Shown piece after piece: positions 5,276 through 6,159 of a stretch of 6,159 bases of DNA. This DNA is from Hyphomicrobiales bacterium. GTDB lineage: Bacteria > Pseudomonadota > Alphaproteobacteria > Rhizobiales > Devosiaceae. Both the position numbers and the translations under genes were made by a program. The DNA lies in NCBI GenBank assembly GCA_015487515.1, contig WFPQ01000274.1, positions 1 to 6,159 on the forward strand, read 5' to 3'. Every line of letters begins with the position of its first letter. Positions within the stretch are counted from its first letter, which is position 1. Under the pieces are notes generated by a model, which made no database searches, was not told where the DNA came from, and saw nothing but the letters and a program-made list of their open reading frames with translations.

Positions 5276-6159
<884 letters not shown>

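Overview
The window is a chromosomal stretch of an alphaproteobacterium, most likely of the order Hyphomicrobiales (Rhizobiales). SdhB opens with a rhizobial-type N-terminus, Mdh starts with the rhizobial MARxKIALIG form, and an Omp19-like protease-inhibitor lipoprotein sits directly upstream of zapE and mdh, an arrangement I recall from Brucella and relatives. All convincing genes are on the + strand. The DNA is moderately GC-rich. The coding strand is rich in G runs and uses GGG and AGG codons often, which is less usual for classical rhizobia, so a divergent or uncultured member is plausible (inference).

Layout. Positions 1-906 hold the C-terminal half of sdhA (succinate dehydrogenase flavoprotein; its 5' part lies outside the window). 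A roughly 276-nt spacer with degenerate repeats and a perfectly duplicated 12-nt ribosome-binding segment leads to a small secreted two-cysteine protein (1183-1452) of no family I recognise. A perfect 22-nt palindrome (1479-1500) separates it from sdhB (1534-2310, iron-sulfur subunit). A foldable spacer follows, then a 73-residue DUF2007-like protein (2459-2680). Next is a gene-poor gap of about 500 nt (2681-3183) with a weak terminator candidate and a weak promoter candidate. Then come the Omp19/Inh-like outer-membrane lipoprotein (3184-3849), a palindromic terminator candidate, zapE (3960-5138, non-ATG start) and, after a 179-nt leader, mdh (5318 to the window end, C-terminus missing).

How the genes work together. 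SdhAB oxidises succinate to fumarate and passes electrons to quinone, and Mdh oxidises malate to oxaloacetate, so the window is part of a TCA-cycle gene cluster. The genes between are envelope or housekeeping functions: a lipoprotein protease inhibitor, a division-associated AAA+ ATPase, a small putative regulatory protein and an unknown exported protein. I see no insertion sequence, prophage, CRISPR array, tRNA or rRNA. Most of the window is ordinary conserved core genome. The least explained parts are the small secreted protein placed inside the sdhA-sdhB pair, the structured spacers on either side of sdhB, and the mdh leader, where competing hairpins and an eight-G run lie across a possible promoter spacer.
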